This document shows positions 27,107 to 37,536 of a DNA stretch of 64,000 nt, piece after piece. The notes beneath the pieces are model-generated. The model was given only the letters and a program-made list of their open reading frames with translations, was not told the DNA's origin and searched no databases. The stretch's first letter is position 1; the number at the start of each line of letters is the position of its first letter. The DNA comes from Paraburkholderia fynbosensis (GTDB lineage Bacteria > Pseudomonadota > Gammaproteobacteria > Burkholderiales > Burkholderiaceae): positions 1-64,000 of the forward strand of contig NZ_CADIKI010000008.1 of the NCBI RefSeq assembly GCF_902859935.1, given 5' to 3'. The position numbers and the translations under genes are program-made.

Positions 27107-29419
27107 TCAGAACGCCGTCCCGATCTGGAACTGGAATTTCTGATACTGGTCGCCGGTGTGCTTCGTAAGCGGGAAGCCCAGGCTGAGCTTGAGCGGGCCG
27201 ATCGGCGAAATCCACGCCAGACCGACACCGTAGCCGTAACGCAGGCCGTTCGACCCGTTCGACGTCGCCGCGTTGCTCGCATCCGCCCAAACGTTACCAG
27301 CGTCAAGGAACGTAAACACTCGCAATGTGCGGTCGTAACCAGTGCCTGGCAATGGGAACGTCAGCTCGATGTTGCCCACCAGCAACTTCGAACCACCAAT
27401 CGGGTCACCCGTCGTCTTGTCGCGCGGACCCAGCGAACTCGGCTCGTAGCCTCGCACCGAACCGATACCGCCCGCGTAATAATTCTTGAAAATTGGATAA
27501 GGCTTGCCGCCCAGGCCGTTACCGTAGCCGCCCTGAAAGTTGAAGCCCAACACGAAGCCGCGCGCAAACGAATAATAGTACTGCGCGTTGATGTCGGCCT
27601 TGTAATACTGGGTCCCGCCGATTGGCGTGCCATATTCCGCGTTCGCCTGCGTGAAATAACCGCGGCTTGGCACAAGTGCGCTGTCACGCGCGTCGCGCGA
27701 CCAGCCCACCGTGATCGGCACGTTGTTCGACACGCGGCCGAAATCCTGCACGTATTGCTTGTACGAGGCCGGGGTGTTCGAGTCGACATCCAGCTGGTTC
27801 TGCTCGAGACCCGCGCCGAAATACACCGTGTCGACTTCGGAGAACGGAATGCCGAACTTCAGGTCGCCACCGATCGTGACGATCTTGAAGCTCGAATCCG
27901 TCGAGTAGTACAGCGGCTGGTACGTGCGGTAGTAGACGTCGGTAATACGCTTGATGCCGTCAACCGTGAAGTACGGATCGACCTGCGTGACCGTCAACGT
28001 GCGGTACGTCTTCGCGGTATTGACGTTCACCGCGAGACTCGTGCCCGAACCGAACACGTTGTCCTGCGACACACCGGCCGACAGCACCACCTTGTCGGTC
28101 GACGAGAAACCCGCGCCCAGCGTAATCGCGCCGGTCGGCTTTTCGGCCACCTTGACGTCCACATCGACCTGGTCCGGCGTGCCTTCGACCGGCACCGTGG
28201 TCACGTCGACGTCGGTGAAGTAGCCCAGACGGTTGATCCGGTCCTTCGACAGCGCGAGGCGGTTCGAATCGAACCACGAGCTTTCGAGCTGGCGCATTTC
28301 ACGGCGCACCACTTCGTCGCGGGTGCGTGTGTTGCCGACCACGTTGATGCGGCGCACGTAGACGCGGCGGCTCGGATCCACCTGCAGCGTCAGGTCGACC
28401 TTGTGGTTGGTCTGATCGATCTGCGGCTGCGCATTGACGGTCGCGAACGCGTAGCCGTATTCGCCGAGCTTGTCGACGATCGCCTTCGTGGTGGCCTGCA
28501 GCTTTTCAGCCGAGAAACGGTCGCCCGGTTTGATCTTGATGAGTTTGGTCAGCTCCGCTTCGCGATCGAGCAGATTGCCGGCCAGCTTGATGTTCGAAAT
28601 CGTGTACGGCTCGCCTTCGTGCAGCGTGACCGTCAGATACATGTCCTTCTTGTCCGGCGTGATCGACACCTGGGTCGACTCGATGTTGAACTCGAGATAG
28701 CCGCGATTCAGGTAATACGAGCGGACGTTTTCGAGGTCGCCGGTGAGCTTGTCTTTCGCGTAAAGGTCGTTCTTCGTGTACCACGAGAACCAGTTCGGCG
28801 TGGACAGCTGCATTTCGTCGCGCAGCGTACCCGTGCTGAACGCCTTGTTGCCGATAAAGTTGATCTGGCGGATCTTCGCGCTCGGACCTTCGGCGACCGA
28901 GAACAGCACCGACACGCGATTACGGTCAATCGGCGTCACCGTGGTGGTCACTTCGGCGGCGTAATAACCGCGCGTCAGATACTGGCGCTTGAGTTCCTGC
29001 TCCGCGCGATCGACCAGCGCCTTGTCGTAATAACGGCCTTGCGACAAACCGACCGCGCGCAGCGCCTTGGTCAGGTTTTCCTTGTCGAATTCATGAATGC
29101 CGGCGAAGTCGATCGTACCGATGGCCGGACGTTCCAGCACCTGTACGATGACCACATTGCCTTCGGTCGCAATCTTGACGTCGTTGAAGAAGCCCGTGGC
29201 GTACAGCGCGCGAATTGCTTCGGACGCCTTGTCGTCGCTAAACGTGTCGCCTTGCTTGATGGGCAGATACGCGAACACGGTACCGGGTTCGACGCGTTGC
29301 AATCCCTCAATGCGGATGTCTTGCACCACGAAGGGCGACGTTGCGTGAGCAACCAGCCCATGCGCGGCGAAAGCCGCGGCTATAACCGTTTTTGGAACAA
29401 AGCGATGAGGTTTAAACAA
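27107..29419 (-). CDS. bamA: Outer-membrane protein assembly factor BamA
   Basis: A 770-residue Omp85 protein, the central subunit of the BAM complex. A signal peptide ending near residue 26 is followed by five POTRA domains; the first starts FVVQDIRIEGLQRVEPGTVF. A 16-strand barrel starts near residue 420 (AITLGAGFSSTDKVVLSAGVSQDNVFG). The barrel has the conserved loop-6 region (GGIGSVRGYEPSSLGPRD), and the protein ends in phenylalanine (FQFQIGTAF). It lies between rseP and skp, linking sigma-E-related proteolysis with outer-membrane biogenesis. Confidence 0.98.
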   Translation of the reverse strand: MFKPHRFVPKTVIAAAFAAHGLVAHATSPFVVQDIRIEGLQRVEPGTVFAYLPIKQGDTFSDDKASEAIRALYATGFFNDVKIATEGNVVIVQVLERPAIGTIDFAGIHEFDKENLTKALRAVGLSQGRYYDKALVDRAEQELKRQYLTRGYYAAEVTTTVTPIDRNRVSVLFSVAEGPSAKIRQINFIGNKAFSTGTLRDEMQLSTPNWFSWYTKNDLYAKDKLTGDLENVRSYYLNRGYLEFNIESTQVSITPDKKDMYLTVTLHEGEPYTISNIKLAGNLLDREAELTKLIKIKPGDRFSAEKLQATTKAIVDKLGEYGYAFATVNAQPQIDQTNHKVDLTLQVDPSRRVYVRRINVVGNTRTRDEVVRREMRQLESSWFDSNRLALSKDRINRLGYFTDVDVTTVPVEGTPDQVDVDVKVAEKPTGAITLGAGFSSTDKVVLSAGVSQDNVFGSGTSLAVNVNTAKTYRTLTVTQVDPYFTVDGIKRITDVYYRTYQPLYYSTDSSFKIVTIGGDLKFGIPFSEVDTVYFGAGLEQNQLDVDSNTPASYKQYVQDFGRVSNNVPITVGWSRDARDSALVPSRGYFTQANAEYGTPIGGTQYYKADINAQYYYSFARGFVLGFNFQGGYGNGLGGKPYPIFKNYYAGGIGSVRGYEPSSLGPRDKTTGDPIGGSKLLVGNIELTFPLPGTGYDRTLRVFTFLDAGNVWADASNAATSNGSNGLRYGYGVGLAWISPIGPLKLSLGFPLTKHTGDQYQKFQFQIGTAF

Positions 29420-29486
29420 CGTGCTTCCCCAGTGTATATAGCTGCATCAGGTCAGGCGGTCGCCATCGTGAACGCCGCCGGACACT

Positions 29487-30881
29487 TTAAAAATGGATTA
29501 AACGAGCCAGATCGTTGAACAGCGCGATCGCCGACAATGCGACGATGCAGGCGAGACCCGCCCTCTGAAAAACGAGTTGCCAGCGATCGGAGACAACTTT
29601 ACCGGTCACAGCTTCAACCAAATAATATAACAGATGACCCCCGTCCAATACCGGAATTGGTAGCAGGTTCAGTACGCCAAGGCTAATACTGACAAGGGCC
29701 AGGAACGACAGGAATGCAGAAGGACCCAGACGTGCGCTCTTTCCTGCGTAGTCGGCGATCGTCACCGGACCGGAAAGATTTTTCAGCGATGCTTCGCCGA
29801 CGATCATCCTGCCGAACATGCGTACCGAATAGACCGCGAGATCCCACGTGCGGCGCGCGCCCAGTTGCAGACTCTCGATCGGCCCGTAACGCACGTCGAT
29901 CGACGGCACCTGGGTCGCCAGTTCCGCGCCGATGCGGCCGATCTGCTGACCGGTCGCAGGATCGCGCTGCGCTTGCGGAACGATGCTGATGTCTTCGAGC
30001 TTGCCCGCCGCCTGAGCGCCCCGGCCCCCGCGCTCCACCTGCAACGTGACCGGCTGGCCGGCGTGCGATTTTACATAAGCGATGAAGGTCGCGGCATTGT
30101 CGGTCGGCGTGCCGTTGATGGCGCGCAAACGATCGCCCGCGACGAGGCCGGCTCGCTGCGCCGCGCTGCCCGGCTGCACGCCGGCCACCATCAGCTTGCC
30201 GCCGCCCGGCTCGAAACCGAGACGCGACATGAAGTCGTCGTCGACGTCTTTCTCGCTGATAGCGCGCAGGTCGAGCGGAAAATCGGAAACGCCGTGCGCG
30301 TCCTTCGCACTCAGCACGATGTGCTTCTGATCGAATGCCGCACCCAGCAGTTTCCAGCGCAGGTCCGACCATGAGCGGACCGGTTCCGAATCGTCGGCCC
30401 TGCCGACCCGCACCGCGACGATGGTCTCGCCGCCCTCGAAGCCGGCCACCGCCGCCGGCGTATTCGGCGCGGGCGCCGCGAGCACCGCCGCCGGCTCGGT
30501 CACGCCACTGGCAAACACGAGCGCGAACAGGACGATGGCCAGCAGGAAGTTCGCGACCGGGCCGGCCGCGACGATCGCAAAGCGCCGCCACACCGACTGC
30601 CGGTTGAACGCATGCGGCAACTCGTCGGCGGGAATCGGCGCGGTGCCGGTTTCGCGCTCGTCGAGCATCTTCACGTAGCCGCCAAGAGGCAGCGCGGCAA
30701 TGGTCCATTCGGTGCCCGTCTTCGGGCTCACCCACTGGAACAGCGGCTTGCCGAAGCCGATCGAAAAGCGCAGCACCTTCACGCCGCATAGTCGCGCGAC
30801 GCTGTAATGCCCATACTCGTGGACGACCACGAGTACGCCGATCGCGACCGCGAAGGCGAGCAGTTCAATCAGCAGATTCAT
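29487..30881 (-). CDS. rseP: Site-2 intramembrane zinc metalloprotease RseP
   Basis: A 464-residue inner-membrane protease. The zinc site HEYGH is at residues 21-25 in the first helix, and the third ligand motif NLLPIPVLDGGHL lies near the C-terminus between later helices. A periplasmic tandem PDZ region separates them (GGGKLMVAGVQPGSAAQRAGLVAGDRLRAINGTP). RseP performs the second cleavage of the anti-sigma factor RseA and removes leftover signal peptides. I use ATG 30881, which places the HExxH helix first as in E. coli; the upstream extension is rejected. It lies 7 bp after dxr. Confidence 0.97.
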   Translation of the reverse strand: MNLLIELLAFAVAIGVLVVVHEYGHYSVARLCGVKVLRFSIGFGKPLFQWVSPKTGTEWTIAALPLGGYVKMLDERETGTAPIPADELPHAFNRQSVWRRFAIVAAGPVANFLLAIVLFALVFASGVTEPAAVLAAPAPNTPAAVAGFEGGETIVAVRVGRADDSEPVRSWSDLRWKLLGAAFDQKHIVLSAKDAHGVSDFPLDLRAISEKDVDDDFMSRLGFEPGGGKLMVAGVQPGSAAQRAGLVAGDRLRAINGTPTDNAATFIAYVKSHAGQPVTLQVERGGRGAQAAGKLEDISIVPQAQRDPATGQQIGRIGAELATQVPSIDVRYGPIESLQLGARRTWDLAVYSVRMFGRMIVGEASLKNLSGPVTIADYAGKSARLGPSAFLSFLALVSISLGVLNLLPIPVLDGGHLLYYLVEAVTGKVVSDRWQLVFQRAGLACIVALSAIALFNDLARLIHF

Positions 30882-30888
30882 AAGCGCC

Positions 30889-32094
30889 TCACTGGACGGC
30901 GCGTTCCGTACGACGGGCGCCGTCGGGCAGACGCGCGATGAATTCAGCAGCGGCGCGACGCGCGGCGGCATCCGCTTCGATTACGTCTTCGAGCGCGTGT
31001 GCGCTGCGGTTCGGCAAAGCGTTGAGCACCGAGTCGACCACCTGCGCGATCGTCATGAAACCGATCCGGCGCGACAGGAACGCCTCCACCGCAATTTCGT
31101 TCGCGGCATTCAGCGCCGCGCTGGCGATGCCGCCCTCGGCCAGCGCCTTCATCGCCAGCGCGAGACACGGGAAGCGCGTGTAATCCGGCTTCTCGAACGA
31201 CAGCGAGGCGATCTGCGCGAGATCGAGCTGCGCGACGCCCGAATCCACCCGATCCGGGAATGCCAGCGCGTGAGCAATCGGCGTGCGCATGTCGGGGTTG
31301 CCAAGCTGCGCGAGCACCGAACCGTCGGCGTACGAAACCAGCGAGTGAATCACGCTTTGCGGGTGGATCAGCACGTCGATACGCTCGCCCGGCAAACCGA
31401 ACAGCCAGTGGGCCTCGATGACTTCGAGGCCCTTGTTCATCATCGTCGCGGAGTCGACCGAAATCTTGCGGCCCATGACCCAGTTCGGATGCTTGCAGGC
31501 TTCGTCCGGCGTGACGTCGACGAGCGTGGCCGGTTCGCGGGTGCGAAACGGGCCGCCCGACGCGGTCAGGATGATCTTGGAGACGCCGCCGTGCAGCGCG
31601 GCTTCGCGCGGCAGGCACTGGAAAATCGCGTTGTGTTCGCTGTCGACTGGCAGCAGCACCGCGCCGTTGTCGCGCACCGCGTCCATGAAGATCGCGCCGG
31701 ACATCACCAGCGCTTCCTTGTTGGCGAGCAGGATGCGTTTGCCGGCACGTGCGGCCGCAAGGCTCGGCGCGAGGCCGGCTGCGCCGACGATCGCCGCCAC
31801 CACCGTGTCGCAGCCGTCGCTCTTCGACACGTCGACGAGCGCTTGCGGCCCGTAGGTGACCTCGGTCTTGCTACCCGCATCGCGCAGTTTCGCCGCGACG
31901 CGCGCGGCGGTGTCGGCGTCGCCGACCACCGCGACTTCGGGTTTGAAGCGCAGGCATTGCTCGACGAGCTTGTCGCCGTTGCGATGCGCGGAGAGCGCAT
32001 AAACCGAAAAACGCTCGGGATGACGCGCGACGACGTCGAGCGTGCTGTCTCCAATCGAGCCCGTGGAACCGAGCAATGTCAGACGTTTTTGCAT
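30889..32094 (-). CDS. dxr: 1-deoxy-D-xylulose-5-phosphate reductoisomerase
   Basis: A 401-residue NADPH-dependent enzyme of the methylerythritol phosphate pathway. The nucleotide-binding [18 protein letters not shown] is at the N-terminus (glycines at 9-15). The active-site loop [13 protein letters not shown] and the metal/substrate block [21 protein letters not shown] are intact, and a C-terminal helical domain follows. It provides precursors for undecaprenyl phosphate, made by the neighbouring uppS product. ATG 32094 gives the standard length. It follows cdsA by 10 bp. Confidence 0.98.
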   Translation of the reverse strand: MQKRLTLLGSTGSIGDSTLDVVARHPERFSVYALSAHRNGDKLVEQCLRFKPEVAVVGDADTAARVAAKLRDAGSKTEVTYGPQALVDVSKSDGCDTVVAAIVGAAGLAPSLAAARAGKRILLANKEALVMSGAIFMDAVRDNGAVLLPVDSEHNAIFQCLPREAALHGGVSKIILTASGGPFRTREPATLVDVTPDEACKHPNWVMGRKISVDSATMMNKGLEVIEAHWLFGLPGERIDVLIHPQSVIHSLVSYADGSVLAQLGNPDMRTPIAHALAFPDRVDSGVAQLDLAQIASLSFEKPDYTRFPCLALAMKALAEGGIASAALNAANEIAVEAFLSRRIGFMTIAQVVDSVLNALPNRSAHALEDVIEADAAARRAAAEFIARLPDGARRTERAVQ

Positions 32095-32104
32095 ATCTCT
32101 TTCT

Positions 32105-32926
32105 CTAGCCGAGCAGCAGCATGGCAAGCGGCAGCACCGGCAATAATGCGTCGATGCGGTCGAGCACGCCGCCGTGCCCCGGCAACAGGCCGCTTGAATC
32201 TTTCACCCCGGCCTGGCGTTTCAACATCGATTCGAACAGGTCGCCCACCACGCTGAAGGCCACCAGCAAGGTCAATGCGAGCAGTGTGCGCGCGGCGCCC
32301 CATTGCGCCAGCAGCGCAGAATACAGGGTCGGCTCGAACGCGTGCAAAAAGACCGCCGCAGCAGCGACGATCATTACCACCAGCCAGCCGCCGATCGCGC
32401 CCTCCCAAGTCTTACCCGGACTGATGGCAGGCGCCAGCTTGTGTTTTCCGAATGCTTTTCCGGAGAAGTATGCGCCGATATCGGCCAGCCATACCAATAG
32501 CAGCAGCGACAGCACGAAGGGCACGCCCTGCATGCGCGCGGCGACGAGAGCATGCCAGCAAGCGACGAATACCACAATGCCGGCAAGAAACAGAAAGATG
32601 CGCCATGCCCCCTGCGCGAGCGTAGGCTTGCGCAGCAGCACGAACGGCCCGGCGACCACCCAGAAGATGGCCGCGGCCTTGAAGAGCGAGTGGCCCTCCA
32701 CGACGCCCGCGCCGAGCCGCGTGCTGGCGACGAGCGCGACCGCCGCCACCAGCGCATAAATGACCGGACCGGCGCCGCCCAGCTTGAGCAGGCGCGCCCA
32801 CTCCCATGCGGCGAACACGACGACGAAGGCGATCAGCGCACCGAACGCGCCAACCGGCGCGAACAGCGTGACCGGCAGGAATACTGCCAGCAGGATGATC
32901 GCCGTGATGACACGGGTTTTTAGCAT
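32105..32926 (-). CDS. cdsA: Phosphatidate cytidylyltransferase
   Basis: A 273-residue integral membrane enzyme converting phosphatidate and CTP to CDP-diacylglycerol, the branch point of phospholipid synthesis. Around eight hydrophobic helices are visible. The family signature near the C-terminus is [18 protein letters not shown], preceded by the conserved [28 protein letters not shown] block. It overlaps the end of uppS by 7 bp. Confidence 0.97.
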   Translation of the reverse strand: MLKTRVITAIILLAVFLPVTLFAPVGAFGALIAFVVVFAAWEWARLLKLGGAGPVIYALVAAVALVASTRLGAGVVEGHSLFKAAAIFWVVAGPFVLLRKPTLAQGAWRIFLFLAGIVVFVACWHALVAARMQGVPFVLSLLLLVWLADIGAYFSGKAFGKHKLAPAISPGKTWEGAIGGWLVVMIVAAAAVFLHAFEPTLYSALLAQWGAARTLLALTLLVAFSVVGDLFESMLKRQAGVKDSSGLLPGHGGVLDRIDALLPVLPLAMLLLG

Positions 32927-33702
32927 GGAAGCGAATCGACGTTTTGCGATTGCGGCTCGAGTTGAGCACTAGTGCGGCCGAAGCGGCGTTCGCGCTCCGC
33001 GTACGAAGCGATGGCGTGGCCGAGCGCGTCGGCATCGAAATCCGGCCAGAAGGTGTCGGTGAAGTAGAACTCGGTGTAGGCGAGCTGCCACAGCAGGAAG
33101 TTGCTGACGCGGCGCTCACCGCCGGTGCGGATAAACAGGTCCGGCTCCGGCGCATAAGCCATGGACAGGTGCTCGGCGAACGAATCCTCGTTGACCTCGA
33201 CTGCCTTGCCCGCTGCCGCCGACTGCTCGGCGAGCTTGCGGGTGGCCTGCATGATGTCCCAGCGACCGCCGTAATTTGCGGCGATGGTCAGCGTGAGACG
33301 GGTATTGCGTGCGGTTTTGGTTTCCGCGCGCTTGATCAGGTCGCGGATGCGCGTATCGAAACGGTCCAGATCGCCGACCACGCGCAAGCGGATGCCGTTC
33401 GCGTGCAGCTTGCCGATCTCGCGCTCCAGCGCGGTGACGAACAGGCGCATCAGGAACGACACTTCCTCGTTCGGACGGCGCCAGTTCTCGGAACTGAAGG
33501 CGAACAGCGTCAGGTATTCGACGCCTTGCCGGGCGCACGCCTCGACGGCCGCACGCACCGCGTCGACGCCGCGCGTATGGCCCGCCACGCGCGGCAAGCG
33601 CCGCTGGGTGGCCCAACGGCCGTTGCCATCCATGATGATCGCGATATGTCGCGGCACCGCGGCGACATCAGGCACGCGCACGGTTGAGCTGGTATAGGTC
33701 AT
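32920..33702 (-). CDS. uppS: Undecaprenyl diphosphate synthase
   Basis: A 260-residue cis-prenyltransferase that makes the C55 carrier used for peptidoglycan and O-antigen. The catalytic Asp25 is in [19 protein letters not shown], followed by [10 protein letters not shown]. Later family blocks [15 protein letters not shown] and [36 protein letters not shown] are complete. It lies 140 bp downstream of frr and overlaps cdsA. Confidence 0.98.
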   Translation of the reverse strand: MTYTSSTVRVPDVAAVPRHIAIIMDGNGRWATQRRLPRVAGHTRGVDAVRAAVEACARQGVEYLTLFAFSSENWRRPNEEVSFLMRLFVTALEREIGKLHANGIRLRVVGDLDRFDTRIRDLIKRAETKTARNTRLTLTIAANYGGRWDIMQATRKLAEQSAAAGKAVEVNEDSFAEHLSMAYAPEPDLFIRTGGERRVSNFLLWQLAYTEFYFTDTFWPDFDADALGHAIASYAERERRFGRTSAQLEPQSQNVDSLPC

Positions 33703-33842
33703 GGCCGTTGGACAGTGACTGCAAATAAAGAAGTGAAAATCGTGAAGATGCTGAGTGGCTTCCCCACCCGGCTTTCAAGCCGAGCCCCCGGGGGACCGGG
33801 AAAACGTCGGGCAACCGGCGCTTTCCCAAGAGCCGGCCGATC

Positions 33843-34403
33843 TCAGACCGTCATGATCTCGGCTTCTTTCGTCACGACGAGCTTGTCGATTTCAGCGACG
33901 AACTTGTCTGTGAGCTTCTGAACGTCGTCGCCTGCGCGACGCTCGTCGTCTTCCGAAATTTCCTTGTCTTTCACGAGCTTCTTCAGCTGCTCGTTGGCGT
34001 CGCGACGCAGGTTGCGGACCGCAACCTTGGCCGTTTCCGCTTCGCTCTTGACCACTTTGGTGAGTTCGCGGCGGCGTTCCTCGGTCAGCGCGGGCATCGG
34101 CACGCGGATCACGTCGCCTTGCGTGGCCGGGTTCAGACCGAGGTCCGACTCGCGGATCGCCTTTTCGACGACCTGGACCATCTTCTTTTCCCACGGCTGC
34201 ACGCCGATCGTGCGCGCGTCGATCAGCGTCAGATTCGCGACCTGCGAAATCGGCACCGGCGAACCGTAGTAATCGCACTGGATGTGATCGAGCAGGCCCG
34301 TGTGCGCACGGCCCGTGCGGATCTTCGACAGGTCGTTCTTGAACGCGTCGATGGAGCGCTGCATTTTTTGTTCAGCGCCCTTCCTGATATCAGCCACAGA
34401 CAT
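33843..34403 (-). CDS. frr: Ribosome recycling factor
   Basis: A 186-residue tRNA-mimicking factor that, with EF-G, splits post-termination ribosomes. Conserved stretches include [27 protein letters not shown]-like [33 protein letters not shown] and the C-terminal [25 protein letters not shown] 34403 gives the usual length. GC-rich hairpins at 33769-33794 in the following gap may attenuate transcription into uppS. It lies 100 bp after pyrH. Confidence 0.98.
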
Positions 34404-34503
34404 TTTTAAACCTCCCAACCTTCAAAACGGTGCGAGCCGGCCTGCGCGCGCAATAGGCGGCGGCCTGGGCCCGCGTTAAAGCCCACGTTATGTGAACGAG
34501 AGT

Positions 34504-35217
34504 TTACACGTGGACGAGCGTGCCTTCGTCCTCGCCTTGTACGATGCGCTTGAGCGCGCCCGCCTTGACGATCGAAAAAACGCGGATCGGCAGCTTCTGG
34601 TCGCGGCACAGCGCGAACGCCGTAGCGTCCATCACCTGCAGATTGCGGCCGATTGCTTCGTCGAAGCTGATCGTCATGTAGCGGGTCGCGCTCGGATCTT
34701 TCTTGGGATCGGCCGAATAGACGCCGTCCACCTTGGTTGCCTTCAGCACGACTTCCGCGCCGATTTCCGAGCCGCGCAGTGCGGCGGCCGTGTCGGTCGT
34801 GAAGAACGGGTTGCCGGTGCCGGCCGCGAAAATCACGACCTTGCCTTCTTCGAGCTGGCGAATCGCGCGGGGCCGGATGTACGGCTCGACCACCTGGTCC
34901 ATGCGCAGCGCCGATTGCACGCGCGCTTCGATACCGGCGTGGCGCATCGCGTCCTGCAGCGCCAGCGCGTTCATCATCGTGGCCAGCATGCCCATGTAGT
35001 CGGCCGTGGCGCGATCCATACCGGCTGCGCCACCCGCGACGCCGCGGAAAATATTGCCGCCGCCGATCACCACGGCCAACTGCGTTCCGAGACGGACCAC
35101 TTCGGCCACGTCCGCCACCATTCGTTCGATGGTCGCGCGATTGATGCCAAAGGCATCGTCGCCCATCAGAGCTTCACCGGAGAGTTTGAGCAGGACGCGT
35201 TTGTAGGCAGTGGGCAT
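34504..35217 (-). CDS. pyrH: Uridylate kinase (UMP kinase)
   Basis: A 237-residue hexameric bacterial UMP kinase of the amino-acid-kinase fold, phosphorylating UMP to UDP. Visible blocks are [15 protein letters not shown] at the N-terminus, [11 protein letters not shown] for phosphate binding, [19 protein letters not shown], and [17 protein letters not shown] with the following [14 protein letters not shown] 35217 fits the family start; the upstream open frame lacks similarity. It occupies the conserved rpsB-tsf-pyrH-frr order. Confidence 0.98.
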   Translation of the reverse strand: MPTAYKRVLLKLSGEALMGDDAFGINRATIERMVADVAEVVRLGTQLAVVIGGGNIFRGVAGGAAGMDRATADYMGMLATMMNALALQDAMRHAGIEARVQSALRMDQVVEPYIRPRAIRQLEEGKVVIFAAGTGNPFFTTDTAAALRGSEIGAEVVLKATKVDGVYSADPKKDPSATRYMTISFDEAIGRNLQVMDATAFALCRDQKLPIRVFSIVKAGALKRIVQGEDEGTLVHV

Positions 35218-35292
35218 AGAGGTATCCAGATCGCGCAGAACAGGGCAACAACAAGGGACTAATGTAGGGGTGAAATGCTGATTCGGGCAAGC

Positions 35293-35329
35293 GCCGCCAA
35301 ATTGTCGGACCCTCGGGTCCGACGGCGGC
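35293..35329 (-). terminator. Bulged hairpin downstream of tsf
   Basis: A palindrome GTCGGACCC/GGGTCCGAC (35304-35312 and 35315-35323) is flanked by outer arms GCCGCC and GGCGGC, with a 5-nt bulge (AAATT) on one side. On the tsf mRNA the inner stem is followed by AATTTGG. It lies about 110 nt after the tsf stop and could end or stabilise the tsf transcript before pyrH. Confidence 0.45.
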
Positions 35330-35435
35330 TGCGCTGCGAGGGTCAACCCGCGCGCAGCCTTGCGGCGCTGCCGACCGCGGCAGAGTCTTGCTCCGCCGCG
35401 GGTCCAACGGTACTACCGTGAAGCTTCGGTGAGAC

Positions 35436-36317
35436 TTATTGTTGCTTTGCAGCAGCGACTTGCGCGGCCACTTCTGCTGCGAAGTCGTCCTGCTTCTTCT
35501 CGATGCCCTCGCCGACCACGAACAGCGCGAACTTCTGCACGCTCGCGTTGCCGGCCTTCAGCATCTGTTCGATCGTCTGCTTGTCGTTCTTAACGAACGT
35601 CTGATTCAGCAGCGACACTTCCTTCAGGTACTTCTGCACGCTGCCGTCGACCATCTTGGCGACGATTTCAGCCGGCTTGCCCGATTCGGCGGCCTTCTGT
35701 TCGGCGATGCTGCGTTCCTTGGCAATCAGGTCCGCAGGCACCTCGTCCGACGACAGCGAAACCGGCTTCATCGCGGCGATGTGCATTGCCACGTCCTTGC
35801 CGACCTGCTCGTCCGCGCCGGTGTACTCGACCAGCACGCCGATACGCGTGCCGTGCAGGTACGCTGCCAGCTTGTTAGCCGTGTCGAAGCGCACGAAACG
35901 GCGGATCGACAGGTTTTCGCCGATCTTGCCGACGAGTGCGAGACGCACCGCGTCGACCGTCGAGCCGTCCAGCGGCAGCGCCGACAAGGCAGCGACGTCA
36001 GCCGGGTTTTGCGTAGCGACCAGCTCGGCGATCTGCTTCGAGAAAGCCAGGAAGTCGTCGTTCTTCGAAACGAAGTCGGTTTCGCAGTTCAGTTCGACGA
36101 GCGAACCCGCGTTGCCGCCGATAAACGATGCGACCACGCCTTCAGCCGTCACGCGCGACGCTGCCTTGCTGGCCTTGTTGCCCAGCTTCACGCGCAGCAG
36201 CTCTTCAGCGCGCGCCATGTCGCCGTCGGCTTCCGTCAGCGCCTTCTTGCATTCCATCATCGGCGCGTCGGTCTTTGCGCGCAGTTCTGCAACCATGCTT
36301 GCGGTAATTGCCGCCAT
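35436..36317 (-). CDS. tsf: Translation elongation factor Ts
   Basis: A 293-residue guanine-nucleotide exchange factor for EF-Tu. The N-terminal UBA-like domain with [26 protein letters not shown] and the [11 protein letters not shown] and [11 protein letters not shown] blocks are typical. Two adjacent ATGs exist; the second (36317) has AAGGAG at a better distance and gives the usual [12 protein letters not shown] start. It follows rpsB, but a strong terminator lies between them, so tsf may be expressed at a lower level or from its own promoter. Confidence 0.98.
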   Translation of the reverse strand: MAAITASMVAELRAKTDAPMMECKKALTEADGDMARAEELLRVKLGNKASKAASRVTAEGVVASFIGGNAGSLVELNCETDFVSKNDDFLAFSKQIAELVATQNPADVAALSALPLDGSTVDAVRLALVGKIGENLSIRRFVRFDTANKLAAYLHGTRIGVLVEYTGADEQVGKDVAMHIAAMKPVSLSSDEVPADLIAKERSIAEQKAAESGKPAEIVAKMVDGSVQKYLKEVSLLNQTFVKNDKQTIEQMLKAGNASVQKFALFVVGEGIEKKQDDFAAEVAAQVAAAKQQ

Positions 36318-36460
36318 CATTTGCTCCTTGAGTTCCGTCTGTCACACGCCGCCCGCACTTCGATACCGGCGGCAAGAATTCGTTTCAGCGTTCCACGTAA
36401 TTTTTTACGGACAACGCGCTGGGCACCGCCTGCAGCGCCCCACTACAATGTCGCGGCTTA

Positions 36461-36493
36461 AAAAAAGGGGGCCTGTAGAAAGCCCCCTTTTTT
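36461..36493. terminator. Strong intrinsic terminator between rpsB and tsf
   Basis: A perfect 12-bp stem pairs AAAAAAGGGGGC (36461-36472) with GCCCCCTTTTTT (36482-36493) around a 9-nt loop. On the rpsB strand it ends in TTTTTTTAA. It lies about 20 nt after the rpsB stop. Confidence 0.9.
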
Positions 36494-36511
36494 GCCGGAC
36501 ACGGGGCAGCT

Positions 36512-37264
36512 TTACGCTTCCGAGTTGACCTCGACGAACTCGTCGCCGTTGTCGCCACGAGCAGCCTGCACCACTTCGTTGACCGCGTTCGCACGGCCTT
36601 CGAGGATCGCGTCGGCCACGCCAGCCGTGTACAAAGCGACAGCCTTGGAGGCGTCGTCGTTACCCGGGATCACGTAGTCGATGCCTTCCGGCGAGTGGTT
36701 CGTATCGACCACTGCGATGACCGGAATGCCGAGCTTGTTCGCTTCGGTGACGGCAATCTTGTGATAGCCGACGTCGACCACGAAGATCGCGTCCGGAATG
36801 CCGCCCATGTCCTTCACGCCGCCGATCGACTTCTGCAGCTTGGCCATTTCGCGTTCGAACAGCAGCGCTTCCTTCTTGCTCATGCGTTCGGTTTCGCCTG
36901 CTTCCAGCGCCGCTTCCATGTCCTTCAGGCGCTTGATCGAAACCTTCAGCGTCTTGAAGTTGGTCAGCATGCCGCCGAGCCAGCGTGCGTTGACGAACGG
37001 CATACCAGCGCGTTGCGCCTCTTCAGCGATCGTGTCGCGCGATTGACGCTTCGTGCCGACGAACAGGATCGTGCCGCGGTTCGCTGCCAGTTGACGCGCG
37101 TACTTCAGCGCGTCGTTGTACATCGGCAGCGTCTTTTCGAGGTTGATGATGTGAATCTTGTTGCGATGACCGAAAATGAAGGGGGCCATCTTCGGGTTCC
37201 AGAAGCGCGTTTGGTGACCGAAGTGGACACCGGCTTCCAGCATTTGACGCATGGTAACTGCCAT
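36512..37264 (-). CDS. rpsB: 30S ribosomal protein S2
   Basis: A 250-residue small-subunit protein. Diagnostic stretches are [51 protein letters not shown] and [25 protein letters not shown]. It leads the rpsB-tsf-pyrH-frr series, with a strong promoter and a structured leader of about 235 nt upstream and an intrinsic terminator directly after it. Confidence 0.98.
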   Translation of the reverse strand: MAVTMRQMLEAGVHFGHQTRFWNPKMAPFIFGHRNKIHIINLEKTLPMYNDALKYARQLAANRGTILFVGTKRQSRDTIAEEAQRAGMPFVNARWLGGMLTNFKTLKVSIKRLKDMEAALEAGETERMSKKEALLFEREMAKLQKSIGGVKDMGGIPDAIFVVDVGYHKIAVTEANKLGIPVIAVVDTNHSPEGIDYVIPGNDDASKAVALYTAGVADAILEGRANAVNEVVQAARGDNGDEFVEVNSEA

Positions 37265-37500
37265 GAAAATCTCCGCGAGGGTTGGGTCTTAAGCCGGCCG
37301 CCGTATCGGCCGCGCCCGCCTTCTTCTTTGGCTGGAACGCGACGGACACCCTGGGTGCGCCGGCTTGCGAGTTTGCTGCCTGGGTACCGCCTTAACCTCA
37401 TAGCGCAGGCAACCGGCGTTATGAGAAGCCTTTCCTGCCCGCCATCGCTCCCTATGAGACACTCATACGGAGCAAATAAACAGGACATGGATCGGCTTAG
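37265..37500 (-). promoter_or_regulatory. Structured rpsB leader RNA
   Basis: The predicted transcript has a leader of about 235 nt. Just after the start site comes a hairpin (37447-37473: GCTCC and TATGAG pairing with CTCATA and GGAGC, one G-G mismatch, 3-nt loop). A second hairpin at 37397-37425 uses arms CTCATA and TATGAG extended by CGC/GCG. The same six-base arms recur in both, so alternative pairings are possible. Ribosomal protein S2 is known to autoregulate its operon through its leader in enterobacteria; that this leader does so is inference. Confidence 0.5.
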
Positions 37501-37506
37501 CCAAAG

Positions 37507-37536
37507 ATTATAGCACGCGCCTATGACCCGACTCAA
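37507..37536 (-). promoter_or_regulatory. Predicted strong rpsB promoter
   Basis: On the minus strand TTGAGT (37536-37531) and a perfect TATAAT (37512-37507) are separated by 18 bp. Transcription would start near 37500, about 235 nt before the rpsB ATG. Confidence 0.75.
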
